A stretch of DNA of 64,000 nucleotides from DATARH01 sp035504235 (GTDB lineage Bacteria > Pseudomonadota > Alphaproteobacteria > ATCC43930 > CGMCC-115725), in the NCBI GenBank assembly GCA_035504235.1, contig DATJSH010000281.1:1-64000 (forward strand), written 5' to 3'. The translations under genes were made by a program, and so were the position numbers. The number at the start of each line of letters is the position of its first letter. Position 1 is the stretch's first letter. This document shows, piece after piece, positions 62,768 to 64,000 of the stretch. Under the pieces are notes generated by a model. The model did not search any database. It saw only the letters and a list, made by a program, of their open reading frames with translations, and had not been told where the DNA came from.

Positions 62768-64000
62768 TCAGGAGAGGTCGGTCTCCAGGTGTTCAACCTG
62801 CGGCTCTATTATTGCAGTCTTGCCGGTCTCGGACTCGACCATCGGGGTCAGCGCGAGCACCCGGTCGCCGGTCTCGAGGCCGGCGAAATCATGGATCAGC
62901 GTCAACCTGCCGTCGCGCGCAACGGCGATCGGGATGGCGAGGGGCGGCGGCTCGGTTGCACGCGCGCCTTGCACCCGGTACTCGGCGATCCCCAGCTCCT
63001 GGCCGTCGAGCGTGATGCGGCCGCGCGCTCCCGGCATGCGCGCCAGTCCGGCGAAGGCGGGCGCCGCGAGCGCCGCCGCCGAATAGGTCGTGCGGAAATC
63101 GAAATGCCGGGCGATCGATGCGGCGAAGCTGGCGTCGGCGATACGCAGCACGATCGGCATGTTCGGGTTGCGGGCGCGCGCACCGAGCGCGATTTCGAGG
63201 TTCAGCGTGTCAAAATTGGTCAGCGCCACAAGGCTGTGCGCCGCATCGAGATTGCACAGGTCGAGCGTGTCGTCGCGGCTGGCGTCGCCGGTCAGCAGAT
63301 CGAAGCCGAGATCGCGCGCCCGTTCGACCATCGCGGCATCCGGCGTCGCCTCGACCACGACGAGCGGTTTGCCAAAGCCGAGCAGCAGCTCGATCACCCC
63401 GGCGCCGATGCTGCCCGCGCCGCAAACGACGATATGCCCGCGCCGGCGAATCCGCCGCAACCCCTGCGCCCGCACCCATTGCGCGCGGGTCAGCATCGAC
63501 GCGGCGATGGCAATAAAAATGCCGGTGAACACCACGCCGGACAGCATCAGCACCATCGCCATGACGACATCGACGACATCCTTGCGGTCGGGCGTGATGT
63601 CGCCGTAGCCGGTCGTGGTCATTGTCGACAGCACGAAATAGGCGGCGGTCAGCCAGTCGACATGGAACGTCGCGCGGAAATGCTCCACCCCGACGCAAAA
63701 AATCGCGAAGACCGCCGCGGCGAACGACCAGAGATACGGGTTGGCTCGGATGAAGCGCCAGCGGCTGGATCTCGGGGGCGAATGGATGCGGAGATCGGTC
63801 GGCGCCTCCTCGCTCTTATCGGGCGCCGGCACCGTTGCCATCAGTTTTTCGACGGTGCCGTAGAGGCACAGCCGGGCATGCCGCGGGATGCGCGCATCGC
63901 GGCTGATGGCGGTGTCGCCGTCGACCGCAACCACCCGCGCACCCAGCGCCGCCTCGGCCTCGGCAATACTGCGCCCGGCGACGGCATCCTCGACCGCGAT
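62768..64000 (-). CDS. Potassium-channel protein with RCK/TrkA domains (5' end outside the window)
   Basis: The frame is open to the right edge; the GTG at 63934 is internal. From the edge inward: a segment EDAVAGRSIAEAEAALGARVV that resembles an RCK_C/TrkA_C domain, a two-helix ion-channel pore with selectivity filter TMTTTGYGDITPD, then a TrkA_N (RCK) domain with GHIVVCGAGSIGAGV and a C-terminal RCK-like part. The order RCK_C-pore-RCK_N is less usual than pore-RCK; an N-terminal RCK_N may lie outside the window. It is probably a ligand-gated K+ channel. It is adjacent to and co-directed with the PilZ gene. Confidence 0.82.
   Translation of the reverse strand: MAVEDAVAGRSIAEAEAALGARVVAVDGDTAISRDARIPRHARLCLYGTVEKLMATVPAPDKSEEAPTDLRIHSPPRSSRWRFIRANPYLWSFAAAVFAIFCVGVEHFRATFHVDWLTAAYFVLSTMTTTGYGDITPDRKDVVDVVMAMVLMLSGVVFTGIFIAIAASMLTRAQWVRAQGLRRIRRRGHIVVCGAGSIGAGVIELLLGFGKPLVVVEATPDAAMVERARDLGFDLLTGDASRDDTLDLCNLDAAHSLVALTNFDTLNLEIALGARARNPNMPIVLRIADASFAASIARHFDFRTTYSAAALAAPAFAGLARMPGARGRITLDGQELGIAEYRVQGARATEPPPLAIPIAVARDGRLTLIHDFAGLETGDRVLALTPMVESETGKTAIIEPQVEHLETDLS

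Noticed and set aside
62755..62775. TTGATCGTTAATCA as an Fnr/FixK-type site near the PilZ gene
   Set aside because: The second half does not match ATCAA at the required spacing.

Overview
The window is G+C-rich chromosomal DNA from an alphaproteobacterium, most likely a member of the Rhodospirillales or a related order. The evidence is the gene order purQ-purL-bolA-grxD-rpsF-rpsR-rplI, alr-mlaE-mlaF-radA-cvpA-purF and yfgM-like-bamB-der, a DUF2794 gene, and several families of intergenic palindromic repeats typical of that class. The Acetobacteraceae-type cellulose genes (fused bcsAB, bcsD) fit this. I cannot name a genus. I see no rRNA, tRNA, CRISPR array, transposase or prophage.

Layout. 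1-17.9 kb is mainly housekeeping on the + strand: purine synthesis (purQ, truncated by the left edge; purL; purF), BolA and the monothiol glutaredoxin, three ribosomal proteins, a cyclopropane-fatty-acid synthase, DnaB, alanine racemase, an Mla-type lipid transporter pair, RadA, CvpA, two tandem MHS-family transporters and a short-chain dehydrogenase. 17.9-21.3 kb (minus) holds der, bamB and a YfgM-like gene. 21.4-28.8 kb carries a DUF2794 gene and mostly minus-strand metabolic and regulatory genes, including two tandem Crp/Fnr-type regulators with nearly identical DNA-binding halves. 28.9-37 kb is a mixed set of oxidoreductase, hydrolase and hypothetical genes.

37.0-54.9 kb is the standout region: a minus-strand cellulose island of twelve genes. 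Transcription order is a proline-rich BcsH/BcsP-like protein, a fused BcsA-BcsB synthase, a TPR-only BcsC-like protein, a separate BcsC-type outer-membrane barrel protein, three paralogous GDSH proteins, AlgF/WssG-like, AlgI/WssH-like MBOAT, AlgJ/AlgX/WssI-like, BcsD and the BcsZ endoglucanase. It joins Komagataeibacter-type machinery for ordered cellulose ribbons (BcsAB, BcsD, BcsH-like) to Wss-type cellulose O-acetylation machinery, with a BcsC split in an unusual way. The inference is a partly acetylated cellulose exported by a ribbon-forming synthase.

55.2-64 kb contains a transketolase/E1-like enzyme, divergent erpA, a heat-shock island (candidate RpoH promoter, structured leader or small ORF, two Hsp20 genes), small hypothetical genes including a DUF5681 protein, xthA, a single-domain PilZ protein (possible c-di-GMP receptor) and a potassium-channel/RCK protein cut by the right edge.

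All calls come from reading motifs, lengths and context by eye. No database search was run.
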